From an uncultured Carboxylicivirga sp. (GTDB lineage Bacteria > Bacteroidota > Bacteroidia > Bacteroidales > Marinilabiliaceae), in NCBI GenBank assembly GCA_947503525.1, contig CANNEA010000004.1, forward strand, positions 310,001 to 374,000: 64,000 nucleotides of DNA. The letters are read 5' to 3'. The notes below the pieces were generated by a model. That model was given only the letters and a program-made list of their open reading frames with translations. It ran no database searches and was not told the DNA's origin. The translations under genes and the position numbers were made by a program. The stretch's first letter is position 1; every line of letters starts with the position of its first letter. Below are positions 1 to 8,110 of the stretch, piece after piece.

Positions 1-516
1 AACTGACTTGATGAAATCCCCTTCGACCTGGGCATCAATCGCCTGAGTATTCAGCATCAGTTTCAAATTCGCCTCACGCGTTACATAATTATATAATACA
101 TGATCCCAAACAGGATATGACTCTTGTTTATTATGAACCCAGTTTTCAATTAAAATCTCTTCAACAATACCCGTTTCGCGTTCCTGAGGAGCTCCATTAA
201 CGGTTACACGCATTTCACTTGATGCATTACCACCAAGTACTGGTCTATCCTGCACCAATATGGTTTTAGCTCCGTTTCGTGCCGCAGAAACTGCTGCAGC
301 GATACCTGCAATACCAGCGCCAATAACTACAACATCACAATCTACATTTTTTGAACGATCAGGCACAGCCATTTTTCCAGTGGCAACCTGATACCATTTA
401 TCTTTAGTTCTATCAATCTGATGTACATTCTGTGCAGAGGCTGCTCCAACAAGTGGTAATAAACTTGCGGCTACTGCTCCTTTAGCTCCTTTTTTAAAGA
501 AATCGCGTCTCTTCAT
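1..516 (-). CDS. FAD-dependent oxidoreductase, secreted (3' part cut off by window edge)
   Basis: I translated the minus strand from the ATG whose complement is at 514-516; the frame stays open to the window edge, giving 172 residues of the N-terminal part. The protein opens with MKRRDFFKKGAK, a twin-arginine-like export signal followed by a hydrophobic stretch to about residue 28. A Rossmann dinucleotide-binding loop VIGAGIAGIAAA lies at about residues 64-75, and RPVLGGNASSEMR at about 91-103 resembles the second conserved block of the FAD_oxidored (PF12831) family. These exported flavoenzymes often sit in carbohydrate loci, with unknown substrates. The gene diverges from the beta-propeller lipoprotein gene at 736. 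The family call is fairly safe; the substrate is unknown. Confidence 0.75.
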   Translation of the reverse strand, partial: MKRRDFFKKGAKGAVAASLLPLVGAASAQNVHQIDRTKDKWYQVATGKMAVPDRSKNVDCDVVVIGAGIAGIAAAVSAARNGAKTILVQDRPVLGGNASSEMRVTVNGAPQERETGIVEEILIENWVHNKQESYPVWDHVLYNYVTREANLKLMLNTQAIDAQVEGDFIKSV

Positions 517-735
517 AATGTGAATTTGACTTTTCAATCGGTTAACTATATGGTAAAAATGGGGATCGACCAACGGTGTTTTATGCCTATGAGTAAATAT
601 CATGTGCTCTCACGTACATATATAGATAAACACTTGTCTTTCAAATAATGATTCTCTATTTATACACCCTGAAATATTGAAATGATTCTATTTACATAGG
701 TTATTCTGAATTGTTGAACCACAAAAAATACCGTT

Positions 736-1782
736 ATGAACAGAACCATATTAAAAGCAAGCTTTTTAATTTCATTCCTTGTAATTGGTATTTCCATCAA
801 CTGCAAGAAACCTAAAAATGACTCACTAAAAACGGCAGAACTATTTGTTGAGTTGCCTGACTATTGTCCAACACCAGATGCTTTTGACATAGCACCAGAT
901 GGTAGTCTAACTTTATCCTGCCCCAATTATGCTGACAAAAACACACCCGGCTTATTAGTAAGCATTAGTAAAGAAGGAAAAGTATCGAAACTAGCCCAAC
1001 TTCCCGGATTAACAGATAAAGGTTCGTGCACACCAACAGGAATTGCTTACGCGCCTGATGGTTCTTTATTTGTGTGCGATAACCAAGGGACTAACAAGGG
1101 ACGTCTATTAAGAGTAAGTTTTAAAGATAATAATGACGTTACAACAGAAGTAGTGGCTTATAACATAAATGGACCGAATGGAGTACGTTACTTTGATGGA
1201 GCATTATTTGTAACAACTCCTAAACTTCCCAAATTTAAAACCGAGAAACTGACAAGTGGTGTATATCGCTTTTCGGAGCACGATCGTGATGTAGAGATAA
1301 ATAACGACAGCACAGACACAAGATTGATTTTTACAACACAAACACAAAATCCTGAACGACAATTTGGTTTAGATGGATTAGTTTTCAATAAAAAAGGACA
1401 TCTCTTGGTTGGTGATTTTGGCGATGGAACGATTTACCAACTATCCTTAAGGAAAAGTGGAGCCGTAACAGAAAGTTCTATTTACGCACAGTTACCAAAC
1501 AATGCAGGTATTGATGGTATGGTTATGGATGATAAGAATACTATTTATGTGGCTGGGTTTTCTCAAAATCAAATTTTCAAGATTGATAAAAAGCGTAAGG
1601 TATCAGTGATTGCTCAATATTCTGATAACAACGGGGCGAATGGTGAAATTGATCAGCCTGCTGACCTTATTATTTATGATGGTAAACTTATTATCTCCAA
1701 CTTTGATTTAATGGTCACAAAAGGCATGATCAATACTGCGCATAGCAAACCCTACACACTATCGTACATTGACATTGAATAG
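736..1782 (+). CDS. NHL/SMP-30-type beta-propeller lipoprotein
   Basis: 348 residues. The signal peptide ends at Cys23 (SINC), a relaxed Bacteroidota lipobox, so the protein is probably lipid-anchored in the periplasm or outer membrane. The rest is made of repeated blades of the type APDGSLxVCDNxGTNKGRLLRV, FNKKGHLLVGDFGDGTIYQL and MDDKNTIYVAGFSQNQIFKID. These match the SMP-30/gluconolactonase/NHL propeller superfamily. Some members are lactonases, but I cannot place the metal ligands, so enzyme activity is not shown. Its stop codon lies one base from that of the convergent GH82 gene, leaving no room for a terminator. The link to the carrageenan genes is positional only. Confidence 0.6.
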   Translation: MNRTILKASFLISFLVIGISINCKKPKNDSLKTAELFVELPDYCPTPDAFDIAPDGSLTLSCPNYADKNTPGLLVSISKEGKVSKLAQLPGLTDKGSCTPTGIAYAPDGSLFVCDNQGTNKGRLLRVSFKDNNDVTTEVVAYNINGPNGVRYFDGALFVTTPKLPKFKTEKLTSGVYRFSEHDRDVEINNDSTDTRLIFTTQTQNPERQFGLDGLVFNKKGHLLVGDFGDGTIYQLSLRKSGAVTESSIYAQLPNNAGIDGMVMDDKNTIYVAGFSQNQIFKIDKKRKVSVIAQYSDNNGANGEIDQPADLIIYDGKLIISNFDLMVTKGMINTAHSKPYTLSYIDIE

Positions 1783-1783
1783 G

Positions 1784-3313
1784 CTAAATTTTTAAAAGCT
1801 TCTTTTGACCGTAAAGTCTGGAATTATAAAGCGCTAATAAATAGAAACCTTTAGGTAGATTTAAGCTTGAAATATTAACATTCAATTTTTCTTGCTTAAT
1901 GTTTATTGATTTTGTCAATAACTTTCTGCCAGACATATCCATTAACTCGATATGTGTAAAACCATGTGTTGTTGCCAATTCAAGACTGAACTCATCTTTA
2001 AATGGATTGGGATATATTGTTACTAACTTATCATTACTTAAATCTCTCACAGCTGTTTCATCACAATCAGCCACAGCATCTGATTCAACTAAAATATCTT
2101 TGCTTAACTCTGTAAATCCATTGGATGAAACGTTTGAAATATTCACATTAAAATAACCAGCTCCTACACCTTCAGCGCCATTTAAGAATGGTGCTACAGC
2201 AGGAGCTGAATAACTTTCTCCATCCGGATTATAGTCGGGTGAGATTAAATGACGAAGGGTACAGGGCATATATTTAAAATGCTTTGATTTAACCTGTGCT
2301 GATGTACCATATGTCGCTGTTACATCTTTCACTATACTCGTACCAGCAAATGTACCAGGTGTTACTCCTGGCAGCCCTTCCTGATCTTTCTTTACATATC
2401 CATTTCCTATTCGTACAGCAAAACCACAGTTTACTGCATCCACTCCTTGAATATCCACATGCCCATTATGTATTGCATGAGGTGACATCATGTAGGCAGC
2501 ATTACCATCCACACAAGATATATTTCGGCCATAACAATCAAAAATACCCCCAATTTGCAATTCGTTCATTTTATCATAGCCTGTCTCAAAACGAAGGGTT
2601 ACTCCTCCTTCGCCACTTAAATTTTTGAATAAAGTATTTGTTGCTGCCTGTGCTTGTATCAGACCATAACCGTAATGTGCGTTTCTGACATCCCCATTTT
2701 TCACTATACCATTTTTAGGTGAGTTCCACCCTTCAGGTGATGGAGAATAAACTTCATAACCAAAAGTTACACAAGAGAAGCGTGTTATATCATCTATTAC
2801 ATTGAAGTCTGCCACATAAAAATTCTCTACATTATTTAATTGATAGGCTCTAATGTTTTTATTAATCAAATTTCGAAAATCAATGGTATATCTTTCATTT
2901 TCCTGGGCACATCTGATACTAACATTCTCTATCAGATCATTTTTTACATTGAGATTAAACAGCATGTAGTTTTTGAGATTTTCAGGATCCTCCCAGGCTG
3001 TAATCTTTATTATTGCCTCTTTATCAATTTCGATATGCACATTTGATTTGAGGTTAATTTGTTTGAGGTAAAAGATCCCTGAAGGGATCAACACTTTTCC
3101 TCCGTTCACTTGAGCAGTTGCAAAATCAATGGCATCTTGCAAAGCCTGACTATCGTCGCCCTCATCATCAGCAATTGCGCCATATTCGGTAATTGCTTTA
3201 GTCGAACTAACGAGATGATTGCATTCAGTGTAAAAATCTGCTTCATCTTGAGAATTGGCTTTAACAAAAAGCGTGCTTATAAGCACAAACAGTAGGCATT
3301 TCGAATTAAGCAT
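1784..3313 (-). CDS. GH82-like iota-carrageenase, T9SS-secreted
   Basis: 509 residues: signal peptide (1-21), right-handed parallel beta-helix (about 36-420; opening block ITEYGAIADDEGDDSQALQD), and a T9SS C-terminal domain (about 430-509, starting IYPNPFKDEF and ending KKLLKI). The block from HYGYGLIQAQAA to TLRFETGYDKMN and MMSPHAIHNGH resembles family GH82 endo-iota-carrageenases. Q220, E243 and H279 have exactly the spacing (23 and 36) that I recall for Q222, E245 and H281 of the Alteromonas fortis enzyme. The position of the recalled base Asp247 is Gly245 here, so the mechanism or specificity may differ. The gene stands alone, with candidate operator elements about 75 bases upstream. A GH28/pectin-type helix is a less likely alternative. 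Confidence 0.66.
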   Translation of the reverse strand: MLNSKCLLFVLISTLFVKANSQDEADFYTECNHLVSSTKAITEYGAIADDEGDDSQALQDAIDFATAQVNGGKVLIPSGIFYLKQINLKSNVHIEIDKEAIIKITAWEDPENLKNYMLFNLNVKNDLIENVSIRCAQENERYTIDFRNLINKNIRAYQLNNVENFYVADFNVIDDITRFSCVTFGYEVYSPSPEGWNSPKNGIVKNGDVRNAHYGYGLIQAQAATNTLFKNLSGEGGVTLRFETGYDKMNELQIGGIFDCYGRNISCVDGNAAYMMSPHAIHNGHVDIQGVDAVNCGFAVRIGNGYVKKDQEGLPGVTPGTFAGTSIVKDVTATYGTSAQVKSKHFKYMPCTLRHLISPDYNPDGESYSAPAVAPFLNGAEGVGAGYFNVNISNVSSNGFTELSKDILVESDAVADCDETAVRDLSNDKLVTIYPNPFKDEFSLELATTHGFTHIELMDMSGRKLLTKSINIKQEKLNVNISSLNLPKGFYLLALYNSRLYGQKKLLKI

Positions 3314-3364
3314 ATAACTTTTCTTAAATAGGATTTAATTCAAAATACGCCAATTTAAGGCTCG

Positions 3365-3404
3365 TATACTTACCGATCAATAAATGAAATGTACTTAATG
3401 ATTC
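3365..3404 (-). promoter_or_regulatory. Candidate HTCS operator before GH82 gene
   Basis: Written on the plus strand, TGTACTTAATGATTC lies at 3390-3404 and a weaker copy TATACTTACCGATCA at 3365-3379, 25 bases apart. The element lies 50-90 bases upstream of the GH82 start codon and belongs to the family of 15-base elements found before every transcription unit of the carrageenan region. The regulator assignment is inferred. Confidence 0.45.
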
Positions 3405-3449
3405 ATTTACTCACAAGTAAAAATCAACTAGCTATTCTATAAGGCAAGA

Positions 3450-3483
3450 AATCCCATGATTCTAGGATACAAATCATGGGATT
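3450..3483 (-). terminator. Hairpin terminator after T9SS sulfatase gene
   Basis: AATCCCATGATT (3450-3461) and AATCATGGGATT (3472-3483) form a perfect 12-bp stem with a 10-base loop. It lies 24 bases past the stop of the sulfatase gene that ends at 3508. The T-run on the minus strand is weak (TTTCTTGCC), so termination may be partial. Confidence 0.6.
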
Positions 3484-3507
3484 CTTAAACTTGACTTGCT
3501 ATTTTCT

Positions 3508-5298
3508 TTACCGGCTCACAATTATACTTTTACTACAGCTTTTCTCTCCGATCGAAGCCTTAAAAATGTATGAACCATTAGGGATAACATTATCAATGGG
3601 CAAAACAAAAGCGCCATTCCCACTTTGACCTAAACTCAATTGCAATTGCAGCAAACGACCACTCATATCATACAATGCAGCATCACACTTTTGTCCTTCA
3701 CTTGAATCAAACTCAATATATAAGGTATTTGAAACCGGATTAGGATAAATATAAGCGTCCACTAAATTCTCAGATTGAATAGAAATGTTAGTAGGTTTAT
3801 CGTAATCATTCGGATCATATAAGTCACCAAATGTCTTTCCAAAATTAGGCATATTGGTATCGCTCCATGAATCTTCAAAGCCGTAGCTGGGATTATCAAA
3901 AAACTCAGGCCTAATATGAGACCAGGTCCATTGATAGGCTGCCTCTTTCATTGATGCAACAATTTCTGGATATTGGGCTGATAGGTCTGTGGTTTCAGCG
4001 ATGTCATTTGTCAAATTATATAAGAACCATCTTCCATTGCCTGGCGTGTAGAGCTTAAAATTATTTTCCACTATTCCTGTATAATTACTTCCATTGTGTT
4101 GACGCATTACAAAAACAGGCACATCAGCCCGTGGATTGCTTTTATTAATTATATCATCCCATACATTAAGTCCGTCATAAATTTTGCTTTCAGGAATTGT
4201 AGCTCCGGCCAAGAAAGCAAAAGTAGGATAGAAATCGAGCGATGAGAAATTGCTTGAGTGTGTATAGGCCTGAGGAACATTTCCATTGGGCCAATGAAAA
4301 AACATGGGTACCCTGAAACCTCCTTCGTAAGCATCACCCTTACCACCTCGCAAAGGACTATTTAACGCCCCTCTTGACGTTTTACCCCCATTATCACTCA
4401 GGAAGATAATAAGCGTATTATCATATTCTCCCGTGCTTTTTAATTGATTAACCAAACGCTGCACATTATTATCCACATTGTACATCATGGCAGTATAAGT
4501 CAAACGCTCCGATCCATCAGGTGCTGCATTATTACCAAGCTCAGTTTTAATTTCATTAATATCAGATTGCATAGCCTGAACTGGCGTATGAGGTGCATTA
4601 TAGGACAAAAATAAGAAAAATGGCTCCGTATTTTGTGAGGCATTTTCAATAAACTGTATTCCTGCATCAGTTAAAACATCAGTACAATACGCTCCAGATG
4701 CAGAAGCCACATAATCGGAATTTTCCATCATTGGACGTTTGTAGTCGCCAGTATAATTTCCAACACTATAATTGGATGGATCATAAGTAGAGTGGTTCAA
4801 CCAGCTATTTGAAAAGTATTCATGCCCACCACCCAAAAAGCCATAAAAATAATCGAAACCTCTGCTGTTTGGATGAAATTCGGTTTCTTCACCCAAATGC
4901 CACTTTCCAATTAATCCCGTATAATAATCGGCTTCGTCCAAAACCTTGCTTATAAACTTTTCTTCAGCATTAATGCCATTGCCCGAGAAGGCTGCTAAAT
5001 TGAATTGAGCTCCTAAATCATGCGGTGCTCTCCCTGTCATTATACTGGTTCTGCTTGGCCCGCAAAAAGGATGCGTAACGTAGGCTGAAGTAAAAACAGT
5101 GCCCTGATTGGCCAATAGATCGAGATTAGGTGTATGAATATCGCTGGCTGCATCTGGCATAAAACCCACATCGGAGTATCCCAAATCATCCATCAAAATT
5201 AACAGGATATTTGGACGTGAAGCCTGGCCAACTACCTCTCCATTAATCAAGATGATTGCAAATGCCAGAAACAAATATTTCTTAATGAAATTATTCAT
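3508..5298 (-). CDS. S1 sulfatase with T9SS sorting domain
   Basis: 596 residues. Signal peptide to about residue 25, then an arylsulfatase-type alkaline phosphatase fold: metal-binding Asp37-Asp38 in LILMDDLGYSDVGF; the formylglycine motif CGPSR at 79-83, with Cys79 the residue to be oxidised; IGKWHLGEE; and IFLSDNGGKTSRG. A T9SS C-terminal domain occupies about residues 510-596 (IYPNPVSNTLYIEF). It is the only one of the ten sulfatases here with this tail, so it is probably exported or surface-bound and may act on the polymer itself. It is last in the GH16-GH16-sulfatase unit, 15 bases behind the GH16 gene. The sulfate position attacked cannot be read from the sequence. Confidence 0.88.
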   Translation of the reverse strand: MNNFIKKYLFLAFAIILINGEVVGQASRPNILLILMDDLGYSDVGFMPDAASDIHTPNLDLLANQGTVFTSAYVTHPFCGPSRTSIMTGRAPHDLGAQFNLAAFSGNGINAEEKFISKVLDEADYYTGLIGKWHLGEETEFHPNSRGFDYFYGFLGGGHEYFSNSWLNHSTYDPSNYSVGNYTGDYKRPMMENSDYVASASGAYCTDVLTDAGIQFIENASQNTEPFFLFLSYNAPHTPVQAMQSDINEIKTELGNNAAPDGSERLTYTAMMYNVDNNVQRLVNQLKSTGEYDNTLIIFLSDNGGKTSRGALNSPLRGGKGDAYEGGFRVPMFFHWPNGNVPQAYTHSSNFSSLDFYPTFAFLAGATIPESKIYDGLNVWDDIINKSNPRADVPVFVMRQHNGSNYTGIVENNFKLYTPGNGRWFLYNLTNDIAETTDLSAQYPEIVASMKEAAYQWTWSHIRPEFFDNPSYGFEDSWSDTNMPNFGKTFGDLYDPNDYDKPTNISIQSENLVDAYIYPNPVSNTLYIEFDSSEGQKCDAALYDMSGRLLQLQLSLGQSGNGAFVLPIDNVIPNGSYIFKASIGEKSCSKSIIVSR

Positions 5299-5313
5299 AT
5301 AAATTTTTTGAAA

Positions 5314-6948
5314 TTAATTGATGATCACCTTTTTTGTCGTTGCATGTTTCCCTGTAGATAATTGAACGAAATATATACCGGTTACCAAATCAGCTACTCC
5401 TATTTCAATTGAGGAAGTTTGTTTTTTTAAGGTTCTGACCAATACTCCCATATTATTGTAAATATTTACCACACCCTTCTCAATAGAATCAATATTTAAT
5501 ACATTATTTACCGGATTCGGATATAGTTTGAATTCAATGGCTTCAACATCCTCCAAGCTAGTTGCATTGTCGTGTTCAAATATGATATCATCGATATATA
5601 GCAAGGCATCAGTTCCATTAATATCATCTGCTCGTAAAATCATACGTATGCGATCACCATTTGCAAGACTTGGATCAGATGATGTACTTCTTGAAAAAGT
5701 TTGAGATAACTCCACCCACTTACCTTTTTCAACGCCCCTCAAATCAACCGTCATACTTTGCCATGGATTTTCAAGAATAAAATCGATTTCGTCAATACTG
5801 GTAGAAGGATCCATCCACACCTTAAAATACAGGGTATTGTTTCCTGCTGGCAAGTCTAATGAACCATATGGAGTGAACATGGCATAGTTTCCTGAAAAGG
5901 AACCAGATTGCTTAAACCGAGCACTAAAATCCCCACTTGCAGATTTTTCATCTTTAATTCGCCATGGAATATTTCCTGCATTCCACCATTGAACACTTCT
6001 TCCCTGGAAATAAAATGGTCCTTCAAAGCCAAGCGCATTATAATCAGGTCCTGTAATTTCCTTTTGCCAAATACGAACGTAATCAATTTTGAATTCAGCA
6101 GGTGAGCTTAAATCAGCTGCTGCCGGCAGTCCATACCAAGAAAACACTTCAGTATCAAGCCAAAGTTCCATAGGATGCTGATGTCTCCACTGATCATTGG
6201 CTTCCAATTCAGTACGTGTAGCATGACGTACTAACTCACCATTAAAATAGGTCTTTATATAATCTTTATCCCACTCAAATCCATAAACAAAATAATCACT
6301 GGCCAATCGTTCATCCATTATATCTTCTACTTTCCAGTTTTTATGATCAGCTGCTTTATCAGGATCCCAATTAATCATGTTTGTTCGATACTTTCGCTCC
6401 AAACTTTCAGGTTTATTTTCAGGATTACCAATAGGTCGCTTACCATAATTCTCGGTCATATCAATCTCAGAATGATAACCTGTTGTCCAGAATGCAGAAG
6501 TTACAGGGGCATCAGCACCTTTACAACGAATTTCCATATAGCCATACCTGAAGTAGCTCTCACTCATAATGCAAGCTTGCGTGATAGGCTGACTATTATC
6601 GGCAGCTGAAGTAGATCCTCCATACCATGTACCATCATGAATTTCATTAGCAAATTGAAAGGTAGGCTCCCATTGACTCATTAATACGAGATCGCCGTTT
6701 TCAACTTTTACATTATGGCTAACAAATTGGCCAGGTGCACGGCCTTTCCACTTAGTTCTGTAATCATTATTCTCACCTAAAATCCACCACTTCGTTTTGT
6801 CCAATTCGCTTCCATTAAACTCATCGCTAACTTGAGAGTTTAATATCCAACCAGCCGAGTTGGACGGATCAGACATTGGGTAATCTTGCCCAAACAACTG
6901 ACTAACTGCTAATAATGCTATTAATAGTAAAGATAATTTCATATTCAT
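5314..6948 (-). CDS. GH16 endo-galactanase (carrageenase/agarase group) with binding module and T9SS tail
   Basis: Start taken at 6948 (MNMKLSLLL); the longer frame to 7011 would overlap the upstream gene and hide the signal peptide. This gives 544 residues: signal peptide; GH16 jelly-roll catalytic domain to about residue 300 with SEIDMTENYG, in which E161 (nucleophile), D163 and E166 (acid/base) form the ExDxxE signature; a second jelly-roll module at about 305-450 (FKVWMDPSTSIDEIDF, KGKWVELSQTF, LLYIDDIIFEH); and a T9SS domain (LYPNPVNNVLNI). The KGADAPVTSAFW block fits the kappa-carrageenase/porphyranase/agarase side of GH16, and the locus favours a carrageenan or furcellaran substrate. 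The start is 4 bases behind the upstream GH16 stop, so the two are co-transcribed. Confidence 0.82.
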   Translation of the reverse strand: MNMKLSLLLIALLAVSQLFGQDYPMSDPSNSAGWILNSQVSDEFNGSELDKTKWWILGENNDYRTKWKGRAPGQFVSHNVKVENGDLVLMSQWEPTFQFANEIHDGTWYGGSTSAADNSQPITQACIMSESYFRYGYMEIRCKGADAPVTSAFWTTGYHSEIDMTENYGKRPIGNPENKPESLERKYRTNMINWDPDKAADHKNWKVEDIMDERLASDYFVYGFEWDKDYIKTYFNGELVRHATRTELEANDQWRHQHPMELWLDTEVFSWYGLPAAADLSSPAEFKIDYVRIWQKEITGPDYNALGFEGPFYFQGRSVQWWNAGNIPWRIKDEKSASGDFSARFKQSGSFSGNYAMFTPYGSLDLPAGNNTLYFKVWMDPSTSIDEIDFILENPWQSMTVDLRGVEKGKWVELSQTFSRSTSSDPSLANGDRIRMILRADDINGTDALLYIDDIIFEHDNATSLEDVEAIEFKLYPNPVNNVLNIDSIEKGVVNIYNNMGVLVRTLKKQTSSIEIGVADLVTGIYFVQLSTGKHATTKKVIIN

Positions 6949-6952
6949 CGGT

Positions 6953-7927
6953 TTATTTAGTTTTTTGCCAAACACGGATGTAGTCAATTTCGTAATCCAT
7001 AAAACCACCATCCTTTTGTTCTTGCGTTCCGTTCTGTGTTAAATCTTGCTTGCTTTGTGGTATTCCATGCCACGGAAATATTTCATTATCGAGCCAAATG
7101 GAAATTGGCTTTGTTGCTACATATGCGTCATAATTCTCATCAACATCTCGATTTTCTTTGGCCCAATTTGTGGCCTCCTCTGCCGTAACCGATGAAAACA
7201 ATTGACCATCGATATAGTATTTAATTCCATTCTTATCCCACTCAATGCCGTACACATGAAAATCATCCGCTCCACGAAATCCCATATCTTTGCGTTCAGT
7301 ATAAGATGGCTTACCCCTTAGGTGTTCCCAATCACGAATAGACCACCAGAGTTCGCTATCCAAATGTTCTTTCCCTTTTGCACGACCATCGCCATACATT
7401 TCAAAAAAGTCAAACTCCAACTTATCACCCATTGACCAAAAAGCACTTGTAACTTCAGCATCAGCTGCTTTACTCCTAATCTCAATATATCCGTATTTAA
7501 AATACTTCCGACCAATAAAGCAAGCTGTTGTTATATTCTCATAAGGCATAGCCTCACCAAACACAGGTTTGTGTATTTCCTTTGAAAAAGGAAAATCGGG
7601 CTCCCAGCGCACTTCAAGTTTTAATTTACCATCCTCTAATCGATAGTTTCTTCCTGAAAATTGAGAAGGAGCTCTTCCTTTCCAGACTTTCTTTTTTGGC
7701 TTATCTGGATGTTTATAAAATGGTTCCCCATCCTTAAATTCACCAACTATGTACCATCGTTCTTCATCAATTTCTAAAGTATTAAACTCATCACTAACCG
7801 ACAGGTTTAGTCTCCAATCTCCACTATTATCTGGATCTGATTGTGGCAGATATTGTCCCACAGTCAAATTTGGACTCGAGCAAATTAAAAGAAGAATTAT
7901 GATTATTTTATGGATACTTAAATGCAT
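6953..7927 (-). CDS. GH16 endo-galactanase, single-domain paralogue
   Basis: 324 residues: signal peptide to about residue 24 (ending TVGQ), then one GH16 domain with no extra module or T9SS tail. The catalytic signature is LEFDFFEMYGD with E171, D173 and E176. It shares with its downstream neighbour the frame SDPDNSGDWRLNLSVSDEFN, WKGRAPSQF, KAADAEVTSAFW and IDYIRVWQ, so the pair arose by duplication. The changed active-site strand (EFDFFE against EIDMTE) suggests a different sulfation preference. Without a sorting tail it is probably periplasmic or freely secreted, acting on smaller products. It is first gene of its unit, behind the operator pair at 7985-8021. Confidence 0.82.
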   Translation of the reverse strand: MHLSIHKIIIILLLICSSPNLTVGQYLPQSDPDNSGDWRLNLSVSDEFNTLEIDEERWYIVGEFKDGEPFYKHPDKPKKKVWKGRAPSQFSGRNYRLEDGKLKLEVRWEPDFPFSKEIHKPVFGEAMPYENITTACFIGRKYFKYGYIEIRSKAADAEVTSAFWSMGDKLEFDFFEMYGDGRAKGKEHLDSELWWSIRDWEHLRGKPSYTERKDMGFRGADDFHVYGIEWDKNGIKYYIDGQLFSSVTAEEATNWAKENRDVDENYDAYVATKPISIWLDNEIFPWHGIPQSKQDLTQNGTQEQKDGGFMDYEIDYIRVWQKTK

Positions 7928-7984
7928 CGTACTTCATTGAATTAAATAATGTAGTACAAACCAACATTTTCTAATATAATTTTA

Positions 7985-8021
7985 TATCCGTCTCGGTAAA
8001 TAGCTTTGTCTCTCTCAATAC
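7985..8021 (-). promoter_or_regulatory. Candidate HTCS operator pair before GH16 genes
   Basis: Plus-strand reading TATCCGTCTCGGTAA (7985-7999) and TGTCTCTCTCAATAC (8007-8021) are direct repeats 22 bases apart, 58-94 bases upstream of the GH16 start. Both align with the shared 15-base element of this locus. The copies are imperfect, and the assignment rests on the other units. Confidence 0.4.
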
Positions 8022-8057
8022 ATATCTTTGAAAAATGCACTATTACAATCAAATGGA

Positions 8058-8088
8058 AAAGCCTCAAGGAACTAGTCCATGAGGCTTT
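8058..8088 (-). terminator. Hairpin terminator after four-sulfatase unit
   Basis: AAAGCCTCA (8058-8066) pairs with TGAGGCTTT (8080-8088), a perfect 9-bp stem, followed on the minus strand by TTTTCCATTT. It lies 23 bases after the stop codon of the sulfatase gene ending at 8111. Confidence 0.7.
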
Positions 8089-8110
8089 CTATGATTTTTT
8101 TAATATACTC

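Noticed and set aside
2296-2628. Plus-strand frame of 110 residues opposite the GH82 gene
   Set aside because: Antisense shadow of a strongly recognised gene; His/Leu/Ser-rich, with no start context or domain.
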